Source: JAZKFT01 sp043760535 (GTDB lineage: Bacteria; Bacteroidota; Bacteroidia; Chitinophagales; Chitinophagaceae). From it: 12,801 nt of DNA. A program made the translations under genes and the position numbers. A model generated the notes under the pieces. The model had not been told where the DNA came from and made no database searches. It saw nothing but the letters and a program-made list of their open reading frames with translations. The stretch is from positions 1 through 12,801 of the forward strand of contig JAYUOV010000161.1 of the NCBI GenBank assembly GCA_043760535.1, read 5' to 3'. Each line of letters begins with the position of its first letter. The stretch's first letter is position 1. This document shows positions 1-6,933 of this stretch, one piece after another.

Positions 1-16
1 CTAGTTATATTTTATA

Positions 17-605
17 CTATAACCTGTTGATTTCCTTAATAAAAACCGGTGAACGAAAGAGCTCACCATCCACAGGCTGGCGGTGTATTTTTCGTACCAC
101 ATCCATACCTTTTGAAACAGTACCAAAGGCTGCATAACCCTGTTTGTCGCCATTATTTCCGCCGCCAAAATCAAAGCTGGACTGGTCCTCTATACATATA
201 AAAAATTCGGTACTGGCTGTACCTATTGCACCTCGGGCCAGCGATAGGGTTCCTTGCTTATGCAGCAAGCCAGTTTGCTTTGTATTTTCGTGTGCTATGG
301 TTGGTATATGGCTGGTGGTTTCCTCTTTATTTGCCCACAAACCACCCTGTATCAAAGCCGCTTCTGCCGCACCCATGGGCTGATTTTCTTTGTTAAGCAC
401 CCTGTAAAATGAAGACCTGTTGTAATATCCCGAATCTACATAAGCTAAAAAAGCCGCCACGCTTTTTGGGGCTTGTTTCGGAAAGAGTTCTAATTCTAAT
501 ATTGCCATGTTGCGTTACTATTTCCACTTTGGGGTTACCCAACGGCTTTCTATTACAAGCAATAAACAACAAGAGTATGCTTAACGTAAAAATGGTGTTT
601 TTCAT
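17..605 (-). pseudogene. Lipoprotein cyclophilin-type peptidyl-prolyl isomerase, frame broken by one base
   Basis: Peptidyl-prolyl cis-trans isomerase of the cyclophilin family, probably a lipoprotein that helps fold proteins in the cell envelope. Reading from 605, the first frame gives a signal peptide with a lipobox-like end (LLFIAC, Cys17) and the first strand (VEIVTQHGNI). The rest of the domain lies in another frame (508 to 17): ELELFPKQAPKSV, SFYRVL, IQGG, TLSLARG, TEFFI and AAFGTVSKGMDVV. Removing one A at about position 497 joins them as GNIELELFPKQAP, the normal family pattern, and gives 195 residues. The ATG at 506-508 could alternatively start a 163-residue form without export signal. 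The gene starts 8 bp after the kynureninase stop, so the two are probably co-transcribed. The family call is firm. Whether the frameshift is real or a sequencing error cannot be decided here. Confidence 0.85.
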
Positions 606-613
606 AATTGAAA

Positions 614-1879
614 TTATTCCATCCCTTTACAAATCTCATAAAAACGGTACACATCTTGGTAACCACAGTACAAAGGTGCAGGTGCTACACGAATAACACC
701 TGGCTCTCGGTAATCTACTATTACACCGTTAGCAATCATTTTATCATGAATTGCCTTGCCGTTTTCTCTAAAATAAAGAGATAGTTGGGTACCTCTTTCA
801 GCAACATTTACAGGTGTAATTATTTCAAAATTTAGGTTAGGTATCTGGTGTAACAAAAATTCGAGGTAAGCGGTGAGCTGTACACTTTTAGTTCTAATGT
901 TTTCCATACCAGCTTCTTCAAAAATTTCTAGCGAAGCTTTTAAACAAACCGTATTAAACACCTGCGATGTGCTTACGCACCAGCCACTTGCATCTGGTTT
1001 TGGAACAAACCCTTTTTCCATTTTAAAGCGGAGCTTTTCATCATTGCCCCACCAGCCTGCCATACGGTTTATGTTAATATTAGCCGCATGTTTTTCGTGT
1101 ACAAATACGCCACCAACAGCGCCAGGCCCGGCATTAAGGTATTTATAACTACACCAAACTGCAAAATCCACATCCCAATCGTGTAAGTGTACCGGCACAT
1201 TACCCACCACATGTGCCAGATCGAAAGCAGCCATAGCACCTGCTTTGTGAGCAGCGGCCGTAATGGTTTTCATATCGTAAACCTGGCCGGTATAGTAATT
1301 AATGCCGCCAAAAAGCACCACGGCAAGGCTGTCTTTGTTTTGTGCTATAGCTTGTAAAATATCCTCCGTTTTAAGCAGCTTCTCCCCTGCCCTCGGGGAT
1401 ATTTCTATAATGGCATCATCCGGGTTATAGCCATATTGTTTTACCTGTGTTTCCATGGCATACTGGTCGCTGGGAAAAGCACCTGTCTCCATCATAATTT
1501 TATACCGCTGAGGTGTAGGTTTGTAAAAACTCAGCATCATTAAGTGCAGGTTTACAGTAAGGGCGTTCATTACAGTTACTTCATGTGGTAAGCAGCCTAC
1601 AATTTTTGTTAGTGCAGGCTTGCAATAATCATGATAATAAAGCCAAGGATTAGTGCCACCAAAATAGCCACCTACCGCAATATTTCTCCAGGTTTCTAAC
1701 TCTGTAAATATAGCGGCCTCGGCATGTTTAGGTTGCAAGCCTAACGAATTACCACAGAAATAAATAGCATTACCACCGTTATGCTGAGGAAAATAAAACC
1801 GTTCTTTAAAATGAGCTAATGGGTCGTTTTCGTCCAACAGCCGGGCGTAAGAAAGGGTGGTTTCGAAAGTATTGTTCAT
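614..1879 (-). CDS. kynU: Kynureninase
   Basis: PLP-dependent enzyme that hydrolyses L-kynurenine to anthranilate and alanine (or 3-hydroxykynurenine to 3-hydroxyanthranilate), in tryptophan degradation and the kynurenine route to NAD. It is cytosolic. The 421-residue length is typical. Visible landmarks: FCGNSLGLQP near residues 41-50, the phosphate-binding region ETGAFPSDQYA (131-141), the cofactor aspartate in AFDLAH (Asp220) and the Schiff-base lysine in WCSYKYLNAGPG (Lys246). The arginine-containing C-terminal stretch YREPGVIRVAP also fits the family. The start is the ATG at 1877-1879, which opens directly into a typical N-terminus. No other kynurenine-pathway gene lies in the window. 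The cyclophilin gene follows 8 bp downstream. I saw no convincing promoter box on this strand in the 350 bp upstream. Confidence 0.96.
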   Translation of the reverse strand: MNNTFETTLSYARLLDENDPLAHFKERFYFPQHNGGNAIYFCGNSLGLQPKHAEAAIFTELETWRNIAVGGYFGGTNPWLYYHDYCKPALTKIVGCLPHEVTVMNALTVNLHLMMLSFYKPTPQRYKIMMETGAFPSDQYAMETQVKQYGYNPDDAIIEISPRAGEKLLKTEDILQAIAQNKDSLAVVLFGGINYYTGQVYDMKTITAAAHKAGAMAAFDLAHVVGNVPVHLHDWDVDFAVWCSYKYLNAGPGAVGGVFVHEKHAANININRMAGWWGNDEKLRFKMEKGFVPKPDASGWCVSTSQVFNTVCLKASLEIFEEAGMENIRTKSVQLTAYLEFLLHQIPNLNFEIITPVNVAERGTQLSLYFRENGKAIHDKMIANGVIVDYREPGVIRVAPAPLYCGYQDVYRFYEICKGME

Positions 1880-2040
1880 TTTATTTATAAGTTAGTGGTT
1901 GATTGAGTGTATTTGTTTTAAAAGTTAATCAGCTAAATTATGGCAGACTTTTTCATATCGAAATTTATGTTTGGTGATTTTACCCGTGTACATAAAAAGC
2001 TGCTTTTAAAAAATCCAAAAACCTTATTTGCAACATTTTG

Positions 2041-2136
2041 CACCTAACTATTCCCTACTTCTTATTAGCCACTACTTACTAACCACTTCCTAATCCCTAA
2101 TCCCAACTACCTAATCCCTAACCCCTACAAGCCCCC
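2041..2136. repeat. Nearly G-free tract with degenerate CTAATCCC repeats; possible G-quadruplex on the minus strand
   Basis: Over 96 bases the plus strand has only two G residues (in TTAGCC and AAGCCCCC). It is built of loosely repeated units such as CCTAATCCCTAATCCC and CTAATCCCTAACCCC. On the minus strand this gives G-runs of three or more at 2095-2097, 2102-2104, 2116-2118, 2122-2125 and 2132-2136. Loops between them are 4, 11, 3 and 6 nt, enough for a four-run quadruplex with one long loop. It lies between divergent genes. Function unknown; folding is inferred from run spacing only. Confidence 0.5.
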
Positions 2137-2175
2137 ATTTGTATTTTACAACCATACAGCCCCAATTATGTTAAC

Positions 2176-2205
2176 ATTGAAAAAACATTCACATCATTAT
2201 TTTTG
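2176..2205 (+). promoter_or_regulatory. Predicted Bacteroidota-type promoter for ppk
   Basis: The box TATTTTTG (2198-2205) fits the Bacteroidota -7 consensus TAnnTTTG. ATTG (2176-2179) lies 18 bp upstream as a -33 element. Transcription would start around 2211, giving a leader of about 20 nt before the ppk ATG. The call rests on motif and spacing only. Confidence 0.55.
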
Positions 2206-2230
2206 GCCAAAAGGAAAATATTAAAACTAT

Positions 2231-4351
2231 ATGGCCCAATTAAAAAATTTTATTCCAAGAGATGTAAGCTGGCTAAGCTTTAATGGCCGTGTATTGCAGG
2301 AGGCGAACGACCCAACCGTTCCATTAAGAGAACGAATCCGTTTTTTAGGAATCCATAGTAATAATCAGGATGAGTTTTTTCGGGTACGGGTAGCCACGCT
2401 GAAAAGAATGGTAGAAGTAATGAAAAAAGGTGGTAAACAAACCATGCACATGGAAGTTTCGCCAGAACAGATTCTGGACGATATACAAAAAATAGTGCTG
2501 CAGCAGCAAAGCGAATTCAGCAGGATTTGGAACGGCATTGTAAAAGAACTGAAAGCCGAAAAGATTTTTTTGGTTACCGAAAAACAACTGAATAAAGAGC
2601 AGCAAAAGTTTGTTGAAAAATTTTATGATGAAGAGGTGAGTACTAGCATAATACCACTCATGATAGAAAGTATTCCGCAAATGCCTTACCTGCGAGAAAA
2701 AAGCTTGTACCTCGGTGTGGTAATGCAAAAAAATGACTGTGCATACAAGCAGAAATATGCTTTAATAGAAATACCAGCAAATGCCGTTGGTCGCTTTGTG
2801 TTGCTTCCATCTAAAAGTGGAGAGCAGCACATTATTTTGCTCGAAGATGTAATTCGCTACAACCTGCCCCATGTATTTTCATTTTTTGGGTACGATGAAT
2901 ACAGTGCCCATATTTTTAAGGTAACCAAGGATGCCGAAATAGATATAGATAACGATGTGGCTACCTCGCTGATACAAAAAATAGAAAAGGGTATTAAGAA
3001 AAGAAGAATTGGCAAGCCGGTACGTTTTGTGTACGACAGAGAGATGGATGCCGGGCTGTTAGAGTACCTTATCCGCAGGCTGAACCTTACCCGCAAAGAC
3101 AATGTAATACCCGGTGGCCGCATACACAACTACCGCCATTTTATGGATTTTCCAGATGTGTTTGGTAGCCGTAATCCACGGAAAGAACCTTTTTTGCACC
3201 CCGACCTGGATGATGGCAAAAGGGTTACCGACGTGGTGCTAAAGAAAGATGTAATGCTCCATTTTCCCTACCATAGTTTTACACCAGTTATAGATTTATT
3301 AAGGGAAGCTGCCATAGACCCCGATGTAACCAATATTAAAATTACCTGTTACCGGCTGGCCAGTAATTCTAAAATAATGAACGCCCTTATAAATGCGGTT
3401 CGCAATGGCAAACAAGTGGAGGTAATGCTGGAACTAAGAGCCCGTTTTGATGAAGAAAACAACCTGTACTGGAAAGAACGGCTGGAAGAAGAGGGTGTAA
3501 AAGTGCTGTTGGGTATTAACAATATGAAGGTGCATTCCAAAATTTGTTTGATTAAGAAACGCATCCTAAACAAAACAATACACTATGGCTTTGTTAGCAC
3601 CGGCAATATGAACGAAAAAACATCCAGAATTTATGGCGACCATTGCCTGCTTACCAGTAACAGGCTGATTATGGCCGATGTAAACCGCATGTTCCGCTAC
3701 CTTGAAAGACCGTTTCAGAGTGCATTGGTTTTAAGGCAATGCAAAACGCTTATGGTATGCCCTACCAATATGCGCAAGGAAATAGATGGCTATATTTTAA
3801 AAGAAATAAGAAATGCCAAAGCTGGTAAGCCAGCGTCCATTATACTGAAAGTAAATTCTCTTTCGGATAATGCTCTTTCGCTTCGCTTATACGAAGCCGC
3901 ACAGGCCGGTGTGGAAGTAAAAGCTATCATCCGTGGAATATGCTGTGCCGTTTTAGACCAAAAGAAATTTAAGGTAAAACCAATAGCCATCAGCATTGTA
4001 GATGAATACTTAGAACATGCCAGGGTGATGGTTTTTCATAACGAAGGCAAGCCAAAAGTTTTTATAAGTAGTGCCGATTGGATGGTGCGAAACTTGGATC
4101 ACCGGGTGGAAGCCGCATGCCCCATTTTTAGCGAAGAGATTAAAAAGGAGTTGATAGACATATTAAATATTCAGTTAAAAGACAATGTAAAGGCTAGGAT
4201 TTTAGATAGCAATTTGAATAACGATTATGTAACTGCTGCTAAAAATAAAAAACGTACCCGAAGCCAGATAGAAACCTACAATTACCTGCATCAGAAAAAA
4301 CTGGCCTCGCCAATGCACCCAAGGTTTGCGATAGATGTAACAGAGCAATAA
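2231..4351 (+). CDS. ppk: Polyphosphate kinase 1
   Basis: Makes inorganic polyphosphate from the terminal phosphate of ATP, reversibly, through a phosphohistidine intermediate. The 706 residues show the PPK1 layout: N-terminal helical domain (about 1-110), head domain (110-320) and two phospholipase-D-like catalytic domains (320-510 and 510-690). The catalytic histidine is His435 in MKVHSK. The second conserved histidine is His596 in EYLEHARV. Arg375 (TCYRLA) and Arg405 (RARFDEENN) fit the magnesium/phosphate site, and Asn45 (HSNNQDEFF) fits the adenine-binding position known in the E. coli enzyme. The ATG at 2231 sits about 20 nt after the predicted transcription start. A degraded toxin-antitoxin locus follows within about 25 bp, and an exopolyphosphatase gene lies 920 bp downstream, so synthesis and breakdown of polyphosphate are encoded side by side. 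Confidence 0.97.
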   Translation: MAQLKNFIPRDVSWLSFNGRVLQEANDPTVPLRERIRFLGIHSNNQDEFFRVRVATLKRMVEVMKKGGKQTMHMEVSPEQILDDIQKIVLQQQSEFSRIWNGIVKELKAEKIFLVTEKQLNKEQQKFVEKFYDEEVSTSIIPLMIESIPQMPYLREKSLYLGVVMQKNDCAYKQKYALIEIPANAVGRFVLLPSKSGEQHIILLEDVIRYNLPHVFSFFGYDEYSAHIFKVTKDAEIDIDNDVATSLIQKIEKGIKKRRIGKPVRFVYDREMDAGLLEYLIRRLNLTRKDNVIPGGRIHNYRHFMDFPDVFGSRNPRKEPFLHPDLDDGKRVTDVVLKKDVMLHFPYHSFTPVIDLLREAAIDPDVTNIKITCYRLASNSKIMNALINAVRNGKQVEVMLELRARFDEENNLYWKERLEEEGVKVLLGINNMKVHSKICLIKKRILNKTIHYGFVSTGNMNEKTSRIYGDHCLLTSNRLIMADVNRMFRYLERPFQSALVLRQCKTLMVCPTNMRKEIDGYILKEIRNAKAGKPASIILKVNSLSDNALSLRLYEAAQAGVEVKAIIRGICCAVLDQKKFKVKPIAISIVDEYLEHARVMVFHNEGKPKVFISSADWMVRNLDHRVEAACPIFSEEIKKELIDILNIQLKDNVKARILDSNLNNDYVTAAKNKKRTRSQIETYNYLHQKKLASPMHPRFAIDVTEQ

Positions 4352-4373
4352 CTGGTATTTTTCATAATTTTAC

Positions 4374-4604
4374 CTAAAAGCAATTATTATATTTCAAGGT
4401 ATTAAAGGTTATTACAAGGATGGTAATATTGTGTTGAAAGAACAACCACCGGTAAATAAAAAAACGGCAGTTATTGTCACTTTTATCAAAGAACAAAAAA
4501 CTATTCGAAAGAAAGGTAGCGTTATCATTGGTGGATTTGAAGGCTTAATTAATGTTCCAGAATATTTTGATGAACCACTAGAAGATTTAAAAGAATACAT
4601 GTAG
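4374..4604 (+). pseudogene. Antitoxin-like protein (partner of a VapC toxin), start codon missing
   Basis: A frame of about 76 residues, open from just after a stop at 4365-4367 to TAG at 4602-4604. It reads GYYKDGNIVLKEQPP near the start, then a basic stretch (RKKGS), and ends in EPLEDLKEYM. This pattern (short N-terminal strand pair, variable linker, acidic FDEPLEDLKEYM-like tail) matches, from memory, the small DUF2281-like antitoxins encoded before PIN toxins in Bacteroidota. No ATG, GTG or TTG lies in frame before the conserved start of the domain. The likely old start is the CTA at 4374-4376 followed by AAA GCA, or an unusual ATT codon. The PIN toxin remnant begins 3 bp after the stop, as in an intact operon. 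The gene is either dead or uses a rare start codon. Confidence 0.6.
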
Positions 4605-4661
4605 CCCATGCGAATACTTATTGACACCCACATTTTCTTATGGATTTTTGATAAAAACAGT

Positions 4662-4666
4662 AATCT
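4662..4666. repeat. Target-site duplication, left copy (AATCT)
   Basis: AATCT immediately before the left inverted repeat of the MITE-like element. It matches the five bases after the right end exactly. Confidence 0.85.
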
Positions 4667-4910
4667 CAGAACTCCTTACTCTTCGCAGTTTTGATTGTGT
4701 AGTTTTTCTTTTTTTGCCTGCCCCGCCTGCCCCAATGAATATCGGTGGATTATTTCGGTGAAACCCAGCGAAAGCAATGCCCTGATGGAGCGACATTGGC
4801 GAAAGTTGTAAATCCCGTAGCATTACGGAACTCCGTACAACTGATTGCTACTATCGGGTATTTAGATTGCGAATAACAGGCGGTTTCAGTTCACGGGGTA
4901 AGGAGTTCTG
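4667..4910. mobile_element. MITE-like non-autonomous element (copy 1), 13-bp TIRs, 5-bp target duplication
   Basis: A 244-bp insertion inside the PIN toxin gene. Its ends are perfect inverted repeats: CAGAACTCCTTAC at 4667-4679 and GTAAGGAGTTCTG at 4898-4910. It is bounded on both sides by AATCT (4662-4666 and 4911-4915), a 5-bp target duplication. There is no room for a transposase and no credible frame. Inside are a T-rich tract (about 4702-4715), a tandem nonamer GCCTGCCCC twice (4716-4733), and a nested hairpin zone: AGTTGTA/TACAACT (4804-4810 with 4836-4842) enclosing CCGTA/TACGG (4815-4819 with 4824-4828). A second, partly deleted copy starts at 12686. Which transposase would move it is not visible here. 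Confidence 0.9.
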
Positions 4911-4915
4911 AATCT
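4911..4915. repeat. Target-site duplication, right copy (AATCT)
   Basis: AATCT immediately after the right inverted repeat. Deleting the element with one copy restores the toxin reading frame across the junction, up to the TAA at 4926. Confidence 0.85.
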
Positions 4916-5272
4916 AACGTATCGTTAAAGAGAAGGTATAGAGAATCCTGATAACGAAATTTATTTGAGCCATTACAGCATCATGGAAATAGCCATAAAA
5001 AATCTGTTGGCAAACTCGATTCTGTAAAGCTTTCAACGGAAATATTAATAGAAGAAGGGATTAACAAAAACGTTATCATCCTGCCTTCGCTCAATCTATA
5101 TACCATCAACTACGCAAACGTTCCCCTCTTCGATAACCGCCGTGACCCATTCGACCGTTTCATTATAGCTACTGCAAAAACAGAAGGGCTATCCATAATG
5201 ACCAGCAACGAAATTTTCAAACAATACGATGGGTTTGTGCATCTTTGGCAATAAATACACAAACCAACTATT

Positions 5273-6160
5273 TTGAGATTAGCAGCAATAGACATAGGAA
5301 GCAACGCCGCCCGTTTACTAATAAGCGAAGTAACCATTGGTGCAGGCGGCAAAAACGAATTTAATAAACTGAACCTGATACGGGTACCCTTACGACTTGG
5401 TTTTGATGTGTTTGAAAAAGGCGAAATAAGCCGGGAAAAAACAGGCATGGTCTTACAAACCATGAAGGCATACAAACACTTGCTCAATGCATATCAGGTT
5501 ACACACTTTAAAGCCTGCGCCACCAGTGCTATGCGGGATGCCAGAAATAGCGAAGACATTATTCGCAAAGTGCGGATGGAAACCGGTATTGAAATAGAAG
5601 TAATTAGTGGCAGTTTCGAAGCGTCGCTGATTTACGAAAACCATATTGCCGAAAACATGGCCACTGATGCCGCTTATCTGTATGTGGATGTAGGCGGTGG
5701 CAGTACAGAACTTACCTTTTTTGACAAAGGCAAACTTGTGTTTAAAGAATCCATCAATATTGGCACCATACGCCTGCTAAAAGACCAGGTAAACGAAACC
5801 AACTGGAATGTGATGAAGGAATTTCTTCGAAAAAACACAAAAGGTTACACCAATATTGTAGCCATAGGTAGTGGTGGTAATATCAATAAGATTTTTAGTA
5901 TTAGCAAAAAGAAAGATGGTAAACCACTGAATATAGAACTGTTACGGGATTATTACAAAGAGTTTAGCAGCGTAAACCTTGAAGAGCGCATACGTATTTA
6001 TAAACTCCGCAGCGACCGGGCGGATGTAATAGTGCCGGCATTGCAGATTTATATTAATGTAATGCGATGGGCCGAAGCCAAAGACATTTACGTACCCAAA
6101 ATTGGTTTGGCAGATGGATTGATACAGCACCTTTGGGAAGAAGTAAAAGGTATGAAATAA
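5273..6160 (+). CDS. ppx: Exopolyphosphatase / Ppx-GppA family phosphatase
   Basis: Member of the Ppx/GppA family (ASKHA fold), which removes terminal phosphates from polyphosphate or hydrolyses pppGpp. Proximity to ppk favours polyphosphate as substrate. The 295 residues cover the two-subdomain catalytic core without the C-terminal HD extension of longer homologues. Motifs: phosphate-1 loop AAIDIGSNAARLL (4-16), ATSAMRDARN (83-92), conserved glutamate in SGSFEA (Glu116), phosphate-2 loop VDVGGGSTEL (138-147), GSGGNIN (199-205) and IGLADG (277-282). The only sensible start is TTG at 5273-5275, since the family N-terminus begins right there and the nearest upstream in-frame stop is the toxin TAA at 5252-5254. 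TATTTTG overlaps the start and TTTG lies 21 bp upstream, a weak promoter-like arrangement. It converges with the peroxiredoxin gene, with an 8-bp gap. Confidence 0.93.
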   Translation: MRLAAIDIGSNAARLLISEVTIGAGGKNEFNKLNLIRVPLRLGFDVFEKGEISREKTGMVLQTMKAYKHLLNAYQVTHFKACATSAMRDARNSEDIIRKVRMETGIEIEVISGSFEASLIYENHIAENMATDAAYLYVDVGGGSTELTFFDKGKLVFKESINIGTIRLLKDQVNETNWNVMKEFLRKNTKGYTNIVAIGSGGNINKIFSISKKKDGKPLNIELLRDYYKEFSSVNLEERIRIYKLRSDRADVIVPALQIYINVMRWAEAKDIYVPKIGLADGLIQHLWEEVKGMK

Positions 6161-6168
6161 TAATGCCT

Positions 6169-6759
6169 TTATAATTGATCCAGAATGTCCTGTACAGAAG
6201 CTCTTTTTTTATAATCGGGGTTAAAAAAAGCATACTTTATTTTTCCATTTTTGCCAATGATATAGGTAGCCGGCACCGGCAGGTTGGCTCCATTTTTTCC
6301 GTTGGCTTCTAAAAAATCGATGCCGAATTTTTTATATCGGGATTGTGTACTGTCATCTACCGTAAAGTTTACCTGATAAGCTTTCATAATGGCCAAATTA
6401 CTATCGCTAATGATGGGGAAAGTAGCTTTACTTCTAGCAACTGTCTTTTCCACATTCTCCATTATTTCTGGCGAAATGGCAATTACAGAAGCACCTTTTG
6501 CTCTAATCATTGCCAGCGAATCGTTAAGTGCACCAAGTTGCTTGTTACAAAAAGGACACCATTGACCACGGTAAAAAATAACAACTACATCGCCTTTTTC
6601 CAATTGTTTTTTTAAATCAAAAGCCTTTCCTGTATTGTCTTTACTAGCAATAGCCGGAGCTTCGTTGCCCACTTGTAAGCCTTTAGGATAAATAGTGGGT
6701 TGTGTTTGTGCCCCAATCATTAACAGGTTACAAAAAGCCATTAAAAATATTTGTTTCAT
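6169..6759 (-). CDS. Exported AhpC/TSA-family peroxiredoxin (thioredoxin fold)
   Basis: Thiol peroxidase-like protein expected to reduce peroxides. The chosen start (ATG at 6757-6759) gives 196 residues beginning with a hydrophobic, signal-peptide-like segment (MKQIFLMAFCNLLMIGAQ), which suggests export to the periplasm or outer surface. A longer frame to 6930 exists, but its extra 57 residues do not resemble the family. The thioredoxin fold follows: GNEAPAIASKDNTGK (31-45), then VVVIFYRGQWCPFCNKQL with Cys68 and Cys71 as the redox-active CxxC, VIAISPE (92-98), FPIISDSN (114-121) and the conserved cis-proline region LPVPATYIIGKNG (160-172). It could be a peroxiredoxin or a closely related thiol-disulfide oxidoreductase. 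It is convergent with ppx and divergent from priA. Confidence 0.9.
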   Translation of the reverse strand: MKQIFLMAFCNLLMIGAQTQPTIYPKGLQVGNEAPAIASKDNTGKAFDLKKQLEKGDVVVIFYRGQWCPFCNKQLGALNDSLAMIRAKGASVIAISPEIMENVEKTVARSKATFPIISDSNLAIMKAYQVNFTVDDSTQSRYKKFGIDFLEANGKNGANLPVPATYIIGKNGKIKYAFFNPDYKKRASVQDILDQL

Positions 6760-6778
6760 TCCTTTATATTTTAAAAAG

Positions 6779-6806
6779 CAAATATTGTGGTTTAAAATTC
6801 CAACAA
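6779..6806 (-). promoter_or_regulatory. Possible promoter for the peroxiredoxin gene
   Basis: On the minus strand AATATTTG (6779-6786) matches TAnnTTTG except for its first base. A TTG (6804-6806) lies 17 bp upstream. The start codon follows about 20 nt downstream of the box. One mismatch makes this tentative. Confidence 0.3.
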
Positions 6807-6933
6807 CTGTCGGGGCAATGACACACAGAAAGTATGAACAACCATTAATTATTAATGAAGGTAAAGGCTGTATCCAATTGCTAAATAACAGTAGCTCCGT
6901 CTCTGCATTAAACCTTGTATTTTCACCCAAGTT

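Larger units (their letters stand above)
1880..2230. other. Divergent intergenic region, no gene seen
   Basis: This stretch separates kynU (leftward) from ppk (rightward) and should hold both promoters. No coding sequence is credible. It contains a C/T/A-rich tract at about 2041-2136 and a ppk promoter at 2176-2205, described separately. A further TAnnTTTG-like box (TATGTTTG, 1966-1973, plus strand) has no clear upstream partner. Confidence 0.7.
4608..5254 (+). pseudogene. VapC-like PIN-domain toxin, inactivated by insertion, stop codon and frameshift
   Basis: PIN-domain ribonuclease toxin remnant. The N-terminus MRILIDTHIFLWIF (first catalytic Asp6) starts at 4608. A 244-bp element interrupts it after codon 19. 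Beyond the element the same frame resumes but hits TAA at 4926-4928, then reads REGIENPDNEIYLS and SIMEIAIKNLL (second acidic residue). One base is missing at about 5007-5008. After it, GKLDSVKLSTEILIEEG, NRRDPFDRFIIATA (third acidic residue), and IMTSNEIF continue to TAA at 5252-5254. The usual fourth acidic position (TSD) is Asn here. Without the insertion and with the frame repaired, the protein would be about 130 residues, a normal VapC length. The family call is firm; activity is excluded unless the sequence is wrong at several places. Confidence 0.88.

Noticed and set aside
2041..2136. Telomere-like or CRISPR-like array
   Set aside because: The units are short and irregular with no constant spacer length, and nothing suggests a linear end or Cas genes.
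4638..4823. 61-residue minus-strand frame across the MITE-like element
   Set aside because: It crosses the left inverted repeat and the insertion junction, so it cannot be an ancestral gene; no domain is visible.
6760..6930. 57-residue N-terminal extension of the peroxiredoxin frame
   Set aside because: The extension has no family resemblance. The internal ATG at 6757-6759 opens directly into a signal peptide.
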